DNA of 64,000 bases from Pseudooceanicola aestuarii (GTDB lineage Bacteria; Pseudomonadota; Alphaproteobacteria; Rhodobacterales; Rhodobacteraceae). Position 1 is the stretch's first letter. Each line of letters opens with the position of its first letter. The position numbers and the translations under genes were made by a program. The DNA lies in NCBI RefSeq assembly GCF_010614805.1, contig NZ_JAAFZC010000001.1, positions 1,466,001-1,530,000 on the forward strand. The letters run 5' to 3'. Positions 54,482 to 62,761 of the stretch are shown here, piece after piece. Below the pieces are notes generated by a model. That model did no database searches. It worked only from the letters and a program-made list of their open reading frames with translations, and was not told where the DNA came from.

Positions 54482-56676
54482 TGGGCGCGCTGATGGCCCC
54501 CTCAGCGCCGATCTCTGCCTGCCCGGCCTGCGCCGCCGCCCCCTCGGCGCAGCAGGTGGCGCAGGCCGCGCTGCGGGATGCGCGGATCACCCTGTCCCTG
54601 CCGACGATCCATTGCGCGGCCTGTATCGACACGGTGGAAACCACGCTGAACGCCCTGCCCGAGGTGACGGAGGCGCGGGTGAACCTGTCGCTGAAACGCG
54701 TACAGGTAAAGGGGGAGGCGGGGGCCGAGCGGCTGATCGCCGCCCTGGCCGCCGCCGGGTTCGAGGCGCAGGAGCTGGACGAGGGGACCATCGCCGCCAC
54801 CCGCACCGACCGCGCCGGGCGCGATCTGCTGATGCGGTTGGCGGTGGCGGGCTTTGCCTCCATGAACGTGATGCTGTTGTCCGTGGCGGTCTGGTCCGGG
54901 GCGACCGACGCCACGCGCGACCTGTTCCATTGGATCAGCGCGGCGATCACCCTGCCGGCCATCGCCTTTGCCGCGCGGCCGTTCTTTGCCAATGCCTGGG
55001 CGGCGCTGTCGGTACGGCGGCTGAACATGGATGTGCCGATCGTGCTGGCGATCCTGCTGGCCCTGGGCACCTCCCTCTGGGAAACGGCGCTGAGCGGGGC
55101 GCATGCCTATTTCGACGCGGCGCTGACGTTGACCTTCTTCCTGTTGGCCGGGCGCTACCTGGATCACCGGACACGGGCCATCGCCCGGTCCGCGGCCGAG
55201 GAACTGGCCGCGCTGGAAGTGCCCCGCGCCCTGCGCCTGCGGGACGGCGTGGAAGAAACCGTGCCCGTGGGTGACCTGGTGCCCGGTGATCTTCTGCGTG
55301 TTCGTCCGGGCGCGCGGATGCCGGTGGACGGGGTGATCGCCGAAGGCGCGTCGGAGATAGACCGCTCTCTCCTGACGGGCGAAACGCTGCCGGTGCCCGC
55401 CGCGCCGGGGCAGGAGGTCAGCGCGGGAGAGGTCAACCTGACCGGGCCGCTGGTGGTCCGGGCCACCGCCGTGGGGGCGGACACGGCGCTGCACCGGATG
55501 GCCGATCTGGTCGCCATCGCCGAAAGCGGGCGGGCGCAATATACGCCCCTGGCCGACCGCGCGGCGAAACTTTATGCGCCGGGTGTGCACGTCCTGTCGG
55601 CGCTGGCCTTCGCGGGCTGGTACCTGGGCACAGGCGACTTGCGTGTGGCGCTGAACATCGCCGCCGCCGTGCTGATCATCACCTGCCCCTGCGCCCTGGG
55701 GTTGGCGGTGCCGGCGGTGACGACGGCGGCCTCGGGCCGATTGTTCCGGCGTGGGCTGTTGGTGAAACATGAAACCGCGCTGGAGCGGCTGGCCCAGGTC
55801 GATACCGTGGTCTTCGACAAGACCGGCACCCTGACCGAAGGCGCGCCACAGCCCTGCGACCTGTCCGTCCTGCGGCCGGAGCAGCGCCCGCTGGTCCTTG
55901 CACTGGCAGAAGCATCCGCCCACCCGCTGGCGCAATCGCTGGCCGCGGCGTTGCGGGGATGCGGGGTAATCCCCGCCGCGGTGGCCGACCTGCGGGAAAT
56001 CCCCGGCCACGGCACCGAAGGCCAATGGCAGGGCCAGCGCCTGCGCCTGGGCCGTGCCGGATGGGCAGGACCGGACGTGGCGGAGGGTGAGACACATCTG
56101 ACCGCGACCTGGTTTCAACCGGGGCAGGGCGTGCCCTTGGCCCTGCAGTTCACAGACCGTTTGCGCCGGGGCGCGGCGCAGGCCGTGACGGATCTGCAAG
56201 CGGCGGGCAAGCGGGTGATCCTGTTGTCGGGCGACCGCGTGCCCGTGGTCCAGGCCCTCGCCGCCGAACTGGGGATCACCGATTGGCAGGCCGCCGCCCT
56301 GCCCGAGGAGAAGGCCGCGCGAATCACCGCGTTGCAAGCGGCGGGGGCGCGGGTGCTGATGGTGGGGGACGGATTGAACGACACGGCTGCGCTAAGGTCC
56401 GCTCATGCCTCGATCTCGCCGGCCACGGCGCTGGATGCTGCGCGGGTGGCTGCCGATGTGGTGCTGTTGGGCGGCGACCTGGCGCCCATTCCGAAGGCAT
56501 TGATCACCGCCACTCGCGCGACGATCCGCATTCGTGAGAATTTCCGCATTGCGACGGTCTACAACCTCGTCGCCGTGCCTTTGGCGGTGGCTGGCCTGGC
56601 CACCCCGCTGATCGCGGCGCTGGCCATGTCGGCCAGCTCCGTCACGGTGTCCCTGAATGCCTTGCGACTGAGGTGA
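54481..56676 (+). CDS. ccoI: Copper-exporting P1B-type ATPase CcoI (FixI)
   Basis: A 731-residue P1B ATPase. It has an N-terminal metal-binding domain (IHCAACIDTVE), the transmembrane CPC copper site (IITCPCALGLAVP), the phosphorylation site (FDKTGTLTEG), a nucleotide-binding HP pair (ASAHPLAQS) and the hinge (MVGDGLNDTAALR). A further CPAC pair near residue 14 may also bind metal. It delivers copper to the periplasm for the CuB site of CcoN. Confidence 0.97.
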   Translation: MGALMAPSAPISACPACAAAPSAQQVAQAALRDARITLSLPTIHCAACIDTVETTLNALPEVTEARVNLSLKRVQVKGEAGAERLIAALAAAGFEAQELDEGTIAATRTDRAGRDLLMRLAVAGFASMNVMLLSVAVWSGATDATRDLFHWISAAITLPAIAFAARPFFANAWAALSVRRLNMDVPIVLAILLALGTSLWETALSGAHAYFDAALTLTFFLLAGRYLDHRTRAIARSAAEELAALEVPRALRLRDGVEETVPVGDLVPGDLLRVRPGARMPVDGVIAEGASEIDRSLLTGETLPVPAAPGQEVSAGEVNLTGPLVVRATAVGADTALHRMADLVAIAESGRAQYTPLADRAAKLYAPGVHVLSALAFAGWYLGTGDLRVALNIAAAVLIITCPCALGLAVPAVTTAASGRLFRRGLLVKHETALERLAQVDTVVFDKTGTLTEGAPQPCDLSVLRPEQRPLVLALAEASAHPLAQSLAAALRGCGVIPAAVADLREIPGHGTEGQWQGQRLRLGRAGWAGPDVAEGETHLTATWFQPGQGVPLALQFTDRLRRGAAQAVTDLQAAGKRVILLSGDRVPVVQALAAELGITDWQAAALPEEKAARITALQAAGARVLMVGDGLNDTAALRSAHASISPATALDAARVAADVVLLGGDLAPIPKALITATRATIRIRENFRIATVYNLVAVPLAVAGLATPLIAALAMSASSVTVSLNALRLR

Positions 56677-56682
56677 CGTGCC

Positions 56683-56841
56683 ATGGACGTTCTGGTCTGG
56701 CTGATACCCGTTTCCCTGCTGCTCGGTGGCGTTGGCCTCGTGGCCTTTGTCTACACTGTGCGCAGCAACCAATATGACGATCCGGACGGCGATTCCCAAC
56801 GCGTGCTGTCCGACCAATGGGATGCCCATCCGAAACCCTGA
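56683..56841 (+). CDS. ccoS: cbb3 oxidase assembly protein CcoS (FixS)
   Basis: A 52-residue protein starting MDVLVWLIPVSLLLGGVGLV, a single membrane helix, followed by YTVRSNQYDDPDGDSQRVL, the CcoS signature (aromatic and acidic stretch after the helix). It is required for haem or copper insertion into the oxidase. The ATG follows GAGGTGACGTGCC, six bases after ccoI. Last gene of ccoGHIS. Confidence 0.95.
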   Translation: MDVLVWLIPVSLLLGGVGLVAFVYTVRSNQYDDPDGDSQRVLSDQWDAHPKP

Positions 56842-56882
56842 ACCGAAGGGCTTCGGGCGGGTGTTACAATGCGCTGAAACAG

Positions 56883-56913
56883 TGACGCCGCCAGAGGAGT
56901 TCTGACGGCGTCA
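56883..56913. terminator. bidirectional hairpin between convergent ccoS and the carboxypeptidase gene
   Basis: TGACGCCG pairs perfectly with CGGCGTCA around a 15-base loop, 41 bases after the ccoS stop. It could end both convergent transcripts. Confidence 0.6.
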
Positions 56914-56978
56914 CCGGGAGGGAACCGGATGGTCGATCTGTTCGCCCCTTTGCCGCATCGACCCGGCGGGGCGGTCGA

Positions 56979-58502
56979 TCAGGTGCCCGGCCCGATCATG
57001 AAGCAAGTCTGGTTGCGCGCCTGCAATCTGCGGCAGGCAAGATCCGCCATTTCGCGCGACAGGCCCATGAAATTGGCATCGAACCCCGTGGGTTTGCGTG
57101 ACACCTTGCGCAGGGCGCCATCCAGCGTCTCGATCTCGTTCAGGGCGGTTTTCAGCAACACCCGCTGAGCGCGGTCCTGCGAAGTATAGCGCCCGACGTT
57201 GATCCCCCAATGCCGCCCGCCAGAGGTGGAGATCCGGGTGACGACCTCTCGCACGGGGGGCTGTTCCTCGGCCGGCAGGGCGGTGGGGAACTGATCCATA
57301 AGGGTAGAGGGCCGGGCCACCGGCGTCACGTCGGCAGAGGCCAGCGCCACTTGCACCGCCGCTGCCTGCGCCTGCGTGTCGCCGGGGGTGGGCGCGGTCT
57401 GCGCGGTCACGGTGGCGGCCGGCAGTGTCTCGGGCGGGGTCACAATCGCCTCCGCGACCTGTGGTGGCAGGTCCGGTGCAGGATGCTGTGCCACCTGCTG
57501 TGCAATGGCGGCCAGCACGACCGGGTGGCTGACGGGCCGCGCATTGGGGCGCAGGCTGCGGGTGACGGCGGTCATCAGGCGGATCGTCTTGCCGGAGCTG
57601 CGGGTCACGCCGGCGACCTTGCCCAGGTAGGCGGGGCGTTGGGGCGCGACGGTGGCCACCATGTTGGGCGAGCGTTTGAACCCGAGGTCCAGCAGCTCGG
57701 CCATTTTGGCATTGCGTGAGGCCGAGGACCGGCCACCGAAGATCGTGGCGATGATCCGTTCGTTGCCCTTCTCGGCCGAGGCGACAAGGTTGAACCCGGC
57801 GGCACGGGTATAGCCCGTCTTGATCCCGTCGGCGCCCTTGTAATTGCCCAGCAGGCGGCGGTTCGTGTTGTAGAGAGTCCGGCCCGGCACATTGATCTGC
57901 GTGCGTCCGAAAAGGTGGTAATACTCGTTGTAATCGAACAGCAGGTGCCGGCCCAGGTTGGTCATGTCGCGGGCGGTGGACAGGTGCCCGGACGCGGTCA
58001 GCCCGTGGGCGTTGCGGAACGTCGTGTTGTTCATGCCCAGGGCCTTGGCCGTGCGGGTCATCCGCTTGGCAAAGGCCGCCTCGGAACCCGAGATCGCCTC
58101 CCCGATGGCGGTGGCCGCGTCATTGGCTGATTTGATCGCCGCCGCGCGGATCAGGTAGCGCAGCTTGATCTTCTGGCCGGTCTTGAGGCCCAGCTTGGAC
58201 GGTTCCTCGGACGCCGCGTTGCGCGACACCGTGACCTCTGTGTCCAGGGAAATTTCTCCGTTCCGCACCGCCTCGAAGGCGATGTAGAGTGTCATCATCT
58301 TGGTCAGCGAAGCGGGATGAAGGCGTTTGTCCGCATTGCGTGAATGCAGCACCTCCCCGGATCTCGCATCCATTACCATAGCTGCATATTCAGCCGATTT
58401 CGCCTCTTGCGCGAAAACCAGACATACACACAAACAAACTGTCAGGAATTTGGAAAGCCTGCCGTACAGCGCTTCCCGGCGCCGTCGTATCACGTCTCTC
58501 AC
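56979..58502 (-). CDS. D-alanyl-D-alanine carboxypeptidase with SPOR domain
   Basis: A 507-residue penicillin-binding protein (peptidase S11). A signal peptide (LTVCLCVCLVFAQEAKSA) precedes the catalytic domain with SLTK (SxxK), SAN (SxN) and KTG in order (ADGIKTGYT). A long Ala/Pro-rich linker (about 320-425) leads to a C-terminal SPOR domain (HWGINVGRYTSQDRAQRVLL). It trims pentapeptide side chains in the periplasm, and the SPOR part should target it to denuded glycan at the septum. Two cysteines lie near the C-terminus. Confidence 0.95.
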   Translation of the reverse strand: MRDVIRRRREALYGRLSKFLTVCLCVCLVFAQEAKSAEYAAMVMDARSGEVLHSRNADKRLHPASLTKMMTLYIAFEAVRNGEISLDTEVTVSRNAASEEPSKLGLKTGQKIKLRYLIRAAAIKSANDAATAIGEAISGSEAAFAKRMTRTAKALGMNNTTFRNAHGLTASGHLSTARDMTNLGRHLLFDYNEYYHLFGRTQINVPGRTLYNTNRRLLGNYKGADGIKTGYTRAAGFNLVASAEKGNERIIATIFGGRSSASRNAKMAELLDLGFKRSPNMVATVAPQRPAYLGKVAGVTRSSGKTIRLMTAVTRSLRPNARPVSHPVVLAAIAQQVAQHPAPDLPPQVAEAIVTPPETLPAATVTAQTAPTPGDTQAQAAAVQVALASADVTPVARPSTLMDQFPTALPAEEQPPVREVVTRISTSGGRHWGINVGRYTSQDRAQRVLLKTALNEIETLDGALRKVSRKPTGFDANFMGLSREMADLACRRLQARNQTCFMIGPGT

Positions 58503-58738
58503 CTTTTATCTGCCTCTGGCCGCCGCTTTTTTATCGACTGGCCGTATTATTGATTAACTCAGATGTAACACATGGTCGCCAAGGCGGCAAAGCACTCATT
58601 CAGAGCGGGTATTTCTGATCGGTGTATACATCCGCGAGATGTGGTTTCGTTGACCTCTGTGCATACTATATCGGCAAAAACGGCACAATTTGGGCGTCAT
58701 GTCAGGCTGTAACACCGCATTTGCAAAATTCGGCATCC
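58503..58738. other. intergenic region upstream of the carboxypeptidase gene
   Basis: About 236 bases of relatively AT-rich DNA without a convincing gene. It should hold the promoter of the minus-strand carboxypeptidase gene; CATACTATATCGG (about 58662-58674) is the most promoter-like stretch. I see no clear operator. Confidence 0.5.
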
Positions 58739-59440
58739 CTACCCGATGGCTGCAACCAGAGGCGGCAATGCCCCCAGATCGGCGATCTCGCGGTAGCGAG
58801 GGGAATCACCTGGCGGGTCCGCGTGTTCGATTTCCCACGCAACGCCATGGGGCACGAAAACCCCCCAGCCCCCCGCCGAAATCATCGGCAACACGTCTGA
58901 TTTCATCGAATTCCCGACCATCAGCCCGCGCGCGGCGCCGTCGCCGTGCCGGTCGAAGATCGCCGCATAGCGCGAAGCTGTCTTGTCAGAGACGATCTCC
59001 ACCCCGTGAAACAGATCGCCCAGGCCCGATTGCGCCAGCTTGCGTTCCTGGTCCAGAAGGTCGCCCTTGGTGATCAACAACACGCGCCGGTCGCGGGCGA
59101 GTGTTTCCACGGCCAGCCGCGCGGCGGGCAGCAGGTCGATGGGGTGGCGCAGCATCTCCTGGCCGGCGGCGATCAGGTCGCGGATCACCGGGCCGGGCAC
59201 CCGGTCGCCGGTCACATCCAACGCGGTTTCGATCATCGAAAGGACAAACCCTTTGATCCCGAAACCGTACTGCCCCAGGTTGCGACGCTCTGCCGCCAGC
59301 AGGCGGGCCTCCAGGGTGGCGCGGTCGGTATAATCGGCAAGCAGCGCAGCGAATCGGTGCTGCGTCAGGCGGAAGAACCGTTCATTGTGCCACAGCGTAT
59401 CATCGGCATCGAAGCCGATTGTGGTGATCTTTTGTGCCAT
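58739..59440 (-). CDS. HAD superfamily hydrolase
   Basis: A 233-residue HAD phosphatase with motif I ([14 protein letters not shown], nucleophile and acid/base Asp), motif II (LLITKGD), motif III Lys (VSDKTASRY) and motif IV ([10 protein letters not shown]). The cap region lies between motifs I and II. The substrate is unknown. The start at 59440 fits motif I. The gene is divergent from clpS, with a TTATATA -10-like element in the 107-bp gap (about 59489-59497). Confidence 0.92.
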   Translation of the reverse strand: MAQKITTIGFDADDTLWHNERFFRLTQHRFAALLADYTDRATLEARLLAAERRNLGQYGFGIKGFVLSMIETALDVTGDRVPGPVIRDLIAAGQEMLRHPIDLLPAARLAVETLARDRRVLLITKGDLLDQERKLAQSGLGDLFHGVEIVSDKTASRYAAIFDRHGDGAARGLMVGNSMKSDVLPMISAGGWGVFVPHGVAWEIEHADPPGDSPRYREIADLGALPPLVAAIG

Positions 59441-59547
59441 ATCTTTGCTGCCTCGCCCGAGCTGCCTCTTTTCCCGAAGGACGCGGACGTTATATAGAAG
59501 GCCCGACAACGGAAAACCCTGTGACTGATGCAACGAGCGTGAACGCG

Positions 59548-59889
59548 ATGACGAATCTGCGGCCCCTGATCCTGTCCGGCCCCACGGACGACGATGACGA
59601 CACCTCTGTCGTTGTCGACACCAAGCCGCGCACGAAACGGCCGCCGCTCTACAAGGTGCTGTTGCTGAACGACGATTACACGCCGATGGAATTCGTCGTC
59701 GCGGTGCTGGAACAATTCTTCGGCATGACCCACGCGCAGGCGTTCGAGATCATGTTGACCGTGCACAAGAAGGGCGTCGCCGTGGTCGGGGTCTTCAGTC
59801 ACGAGATCGCGGAGACGAAGGTGGCGCAGGTGATGGATTTCGCCCGCCGCCATCAGCATCCGTTGCAATGTACCATGGAAAAGGAATAG
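59548..59889 (+). CDS. clpS: ATP-dependent Clp protease adaptor ClpS
   Basis: About 113 residues. A flexible acidic N-terminus ([19 protein letters not shown]) is followed by the ClpS core with [20 protein letters not shown] and a [18 protein letters not shown] segment. It delivers N-degron substrates to ClpA-ClpP. A GTG at 59521 is an alternative start, adding nine residues, and has a slightly better ribosome binding site (CGGAAAA). It is divergent from the HAD gene. Confidence 0.95.
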   Translation: MTNLRPLILSGPTDDDDDTSVVVDTKPRTKRPPLYKVLLLNDDYTPMEFVVAVLEQFFGMTHAQAFEIMLTVHKKGVAVVGVFSHEIAETKVAQVMDFARRHQHPLQCTMEKE

Positions 59890-59898
59890 GCGCGGGCC

Positions 59899-60894
59899 AT
59901 GGTGTCCCAACGTCTTCGCCTTGCCCTTGAGGGCGGGCTGATCCTGCCCGACGGCCGCATCGGCCTGTTTGCGCCGCGCGCCGATGCCGACCTGTCGGCT
60001 CTGCCCGCGGATGTCACCATCGTGACCGGGGATGCCCCGGTGCATGATCAATTGCAGCGGCGCGGCATGGATGTCGCCGTCACGGCGCAGGGCGATTTCG
60101 CCGCGATCGTGGTCTGCCTGCCCCGCGCCAAGGCGGAGGCCCGCGCCCTGATCGCCCAGGCCGCCGCGCTGTCGGGCGGGCCGGTGATCGTCGATGGCCA
60201 GAAGGAAGACGGCGCCGACGCCCTGCTGCGCGAATGCCGCAAGCGGGTGCCGGTCGAAGGGCCGATCAACAAGGCCCATGGCAAGCTGTTCTGGTTCGAC
60301 GCGGCGCCCGGTGTTTTCGCCGATTGGGCCGCGCCCGACCGCCAGCAGGTCGCGGGCGGGTTCGTCACCGCGCCTGGGGTCTTTTCCGCGGATGGGATCG
60401 ATCCTGCCTCCGCGCTGCTGGGGGATGCGCTGCCCGAGGGGCTGAAGGGGCGCGCCGTTGATCTGGGGGGCGGCTGGGGATACCTGACGCATCGCCTGCT
60501 GGCGCAGGAGAAGATCACCCATGTCGATCTGGTGGAATCCGATCACGCCGCCGTGGAGGCCGCCCGGATCAACCTGCCCGACCCGCGCGTCGCCTTTCAC
60601 TGGGCCGATGCGCGCCAGTGGCGGCCCGAACGTGGCGCCGACCTGGTGATCATGAATCCGCCGTTTCACACCGCACGATCCGCCGATCCCGAGCTGGGCC
60701 GTGCCTTCATCCGGTCAGCGGCGGCTTGCCTGTCGCCCTCGGGGCGGCTTTTCATGGTGGCGAACCGCCATCTGGGGTACGAAAAGACTCTGGACGAGGT
60801 GTTCGGCGAGTGGTCTGAACTCGGCGGAGACGGGAAATTCAAATTGTTCGAGGCCGCGCGACCGCGTCGTTCTGCGGGCCGCAAACGCGGCTGA
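59899..60894 (+). CDS. class I SAM-dependent methyltransferase, RsmC-like
   Basis: A 331-residue protein with a degenerate N-terminal half and a C-terminal MTS (methyltransferase small) domain. The SAM site is VDLGGGWGYLTHRLL, and LVIMNPPFHTA is the NPPF catalytic motif of guanine-N2 rRNA methyltransferases. This organisation is that of RsmC (16S rRNA m2G1207). It is nine bases after clpS on the same strand. Confidence 0.88.
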   Translation: MVSQRLRLALEGGLILPDGRIGLFAPRADADLSALPADVTIVTGDAPVHDQLQRRGMDVAVTAQGDFAAIVVCLPRAKAEARALIAQAAALSGGPVIVDGQKEDGADALLRECRKRVPVEGPINKAHGKLFWFDAAPGVFADWAAPDRQQVAGGFVTAPGVFSADGIDPASALLGDALPEGLKGRAVDLGGGWGYLTHRLLAQEKITHVDLVESDHAAVEAARINLPDPRVAFHWADARQWRPERGADLVIMNPPFHTARSADPELGRAFIRSAAACLSPSGRLFMVANRHLGYEKTLDEVFGEWSELGGDGKFKLFEAARPRRSAGRKRG

Positions 60895-60946
60895 CGGAAC
60901 ATCGCGAAAGATCGGCCTTGGCGCCGATCCGGCATAAGGGGACGCC

Positions 60947-61747
60947 ATGTCATTCTCCATCGCGGGCAAGACCGCCATCGTCACGGGGGCCGCCAACGGT
61001 ATCGGGCTGGCCATCGGAAAGCTGTTCGCCGACAAGGGGGCCAATGTCGTCTTTGCCGACATGGACGAGGACCAGCTGGTCCGGGAACTGGGCGAGACGC
61101 GGGAAGAGGACAACATCCGCTATTTCGCCGGTGACCTGCGGGAAAAGCTGGCACAGGTGAATCTGCTCTCCGCCACGATCGACGCCTTCGACAAGGTGGA
61201 TATCCTGGTCAACGGGTCGCGTCAGGTCGAGGTTTCGGACCCGCTGAACCCCGATGACGACGCGGTGGAGCAATTGTTGCGGCAGAACCTGCTGACCGCC
61301 CTGCGGATGAGCCAGATCGTCGCCAAGCGGATGATCAAGCAATCGGAGGGCCAGGAAAGCGGCAGTGCCGGTGCCATCGTCAACCTGTCCTCCATCGCGG
61401 CGCGGCGCACGCATCCTGACCTGCTGGCCTATTCGATTTCCACCGCCGCGCTGGACCAGATGACCCGGTCGCTGGCCGTGGCGCTGGCGCCGCACCGGAT
61501 CCGCGTGAATGCCGTGGCCTTCGGGTCGGTGATGTCGGCCAGCCTGAAATCGGCGCTGAAGGATAATCGTGACTACCGCGAAGATATCGAGGATCACACC
61601 CCGCTACAGCGGATCGCGGCACCGGGGGAGCTGGCGGAAGCGGTGCAATACCTGGCCTGCGATGCTTCGTCCTTCATGACCGGGCAGATCGTGACGGTGG
61701 ATGGCGGACGCACCCTGCTGGACCCGGTGGCGGCCCCCGCGCATTGA
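60947..61747 (+). CDS. SDR family protein with altered active site
   Basis: A 266-residue short-chain dehydrogenase/reductase-like protein. The cofactor motif TGAANGIG is intact and the C-terminal MTGQIVTVDGG matches active family members. The catalytic Ser (S149) and Tyr (Y162) are present, but the YxxxK lysine is Thr166 (YSIST), and the NNAG structural motif reads VNGSRQ (residues 88-93). It may bind a dinucleotide without normal SDR catalysis. It lies 52 bases after the methyltransferase and 59 bases before hemF. Confidence 0.88.
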   Translation: MSFSIAGKTAIVTGAANGIGLAIGKLFADKGANVVFADMDEDQLVRELGETREEDNIRYFAGDLREKLAQVNLLSATIDAFDKVDILVNGSRQVEVSDPLNPDDDAVEQLLRQNLLTALRMSQIVAKRMIKQSEGQESGSAGAIVNLSSIAARRTHPDLLAYSISTAALDQMTRSLAVALAPHRIRVNAVAFGSVMSASLKSALKDNRDYREDIEDHTPLQRIAAPGELAEAVQYLACDASSFMTGQIVTVDGGRTLLDPVAAPAH

Positions 61748-61806
61748 GGGGCGCAGCCGCGCTGCGGGCGCAGGCGCATTGTCAGAACAGCGAAGAGGGC
61801 GGCACG

Positions 61807-62706
61807 ATGAGCGATGCAAGTGTTATGGATGCCGAAAAGGCCGAGGCCAGCGCATGGTTCCGGGAATTGCGTGACCGCATCGTCACCGCGTTCGAAGGGT
61901 TGGAGGACAGCCACACCACCGGCCCCCTGTCAGAGAAGGCGCCGGGCCGGTTCGAGGTCACGCCGACGCGGCGCGCCTCGGAGGATGGCGCGGATGCCGG
62001 CGGCGGGCTGATGAGCGTGATGCGCGGCGGCCGGGTGTTCGAGAAGGTCGGCGTGAACATCTCCACCGTTCACGGAGTACTGGGCGATCGGGCACAGGCG
62101 GCGATGGCGGCGCGCAAGGGGTTGCCCGGCATGGCGGAGGATCCGCGGTTCTGGGCCTCGGGAATTTCACTGGTGGCGCATATGCAGAACCCCCATGCAC
62201 CGGCGGTGCACATGAACACCCGGATGTTCTGGACCCCGCATGGCTGGTGGTTCGGTGGCGGGTCCGACCTGAACCCTTGTATCGAATATCCCGAGGACAC
62301 GGCCCATTTCCATGCCGTGCAGAAAACCCATTGCGACCGTCACGACGCGGAATTCTATCCCCGGTTCAAGGCCTGGGCGGACGAGTATTTCTATATCCCG
62401 CATCGCAAACGTGCGCGTGGCGTCGGCGGGATTTTCCTGGATGACCATTGCAGCGGCGACTGGGTGCGGGACTTTGCCTTCATCCGCGACGTCGGCGCGG
62501 CTTTTCTTCCGGCCTACCTGCCCCTGGTGGAGGCCCGGCGCGCGCAGGAATTCGGTTCTGCGGAGAAGGAGGCCCAGCTGATTCATCGCGGGCTCTATGC
62601 GGAATACAACCTGGTCTATGACCGGGGGACGAAATTCGGGCTGGAGACCGGCCATGATCCCGATGCCGTATTGATGAGCCTGCCGCCCCTGGCCAAGTGG
62701 GCCTGA
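61807..62706 (+). CDS. hemF: Oxygen-dependent coproporphyrinogen III oxidase
   Basis: A 299-residue HemF, converting coproporphyrinogen III to protoporphyrinogen IX using oxygen. GRVFEKVGVNISTVHG, NPHAPAVHMNTRMFW, WWFGGGSDLNPC, GVGGIFLDDH and RGLYAEYNLVYDRGTKFGL are all conserved. The start at 61807 follows AGAGGGCGGCACG. The HemN-like protein at 44-45.4 kb would be the anaerobic counterpart, though it is atypical. Confidence 0.97.
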   Translation: MSDASVMDAEKAEASAWFRELRDRIVTAFEGLEDSHTTGPLSEKAPGRFEVTPTRRASEDGADAGGGLMSVMRGGRVFEKVGVNISTVHGVLGDRAQAAMAARKGLPGMAEDPRFWASGISLVAHMQNPHAPAVHMNTRMFWTPHGWWFGGGSDLNPCIEYPEDTAHFHAVQKTHCDRHDAEFYPRFKAWADEYFYIPHRKRARGVGGIFLDDHCSGDWVRDFAFIRDVGAAFLPAYLPLVEARRAQEFGSAEKEAQLIHRGLYAEYNLVYDRGTKFGLETGHDPDAVLMSLPPLAKWA

Positions 62707-62761
62707 TCCGGCACTGCCCCGCCCGACGCCACCGTCTTGCGGCGCGGGGGGGCGGTCAGCG

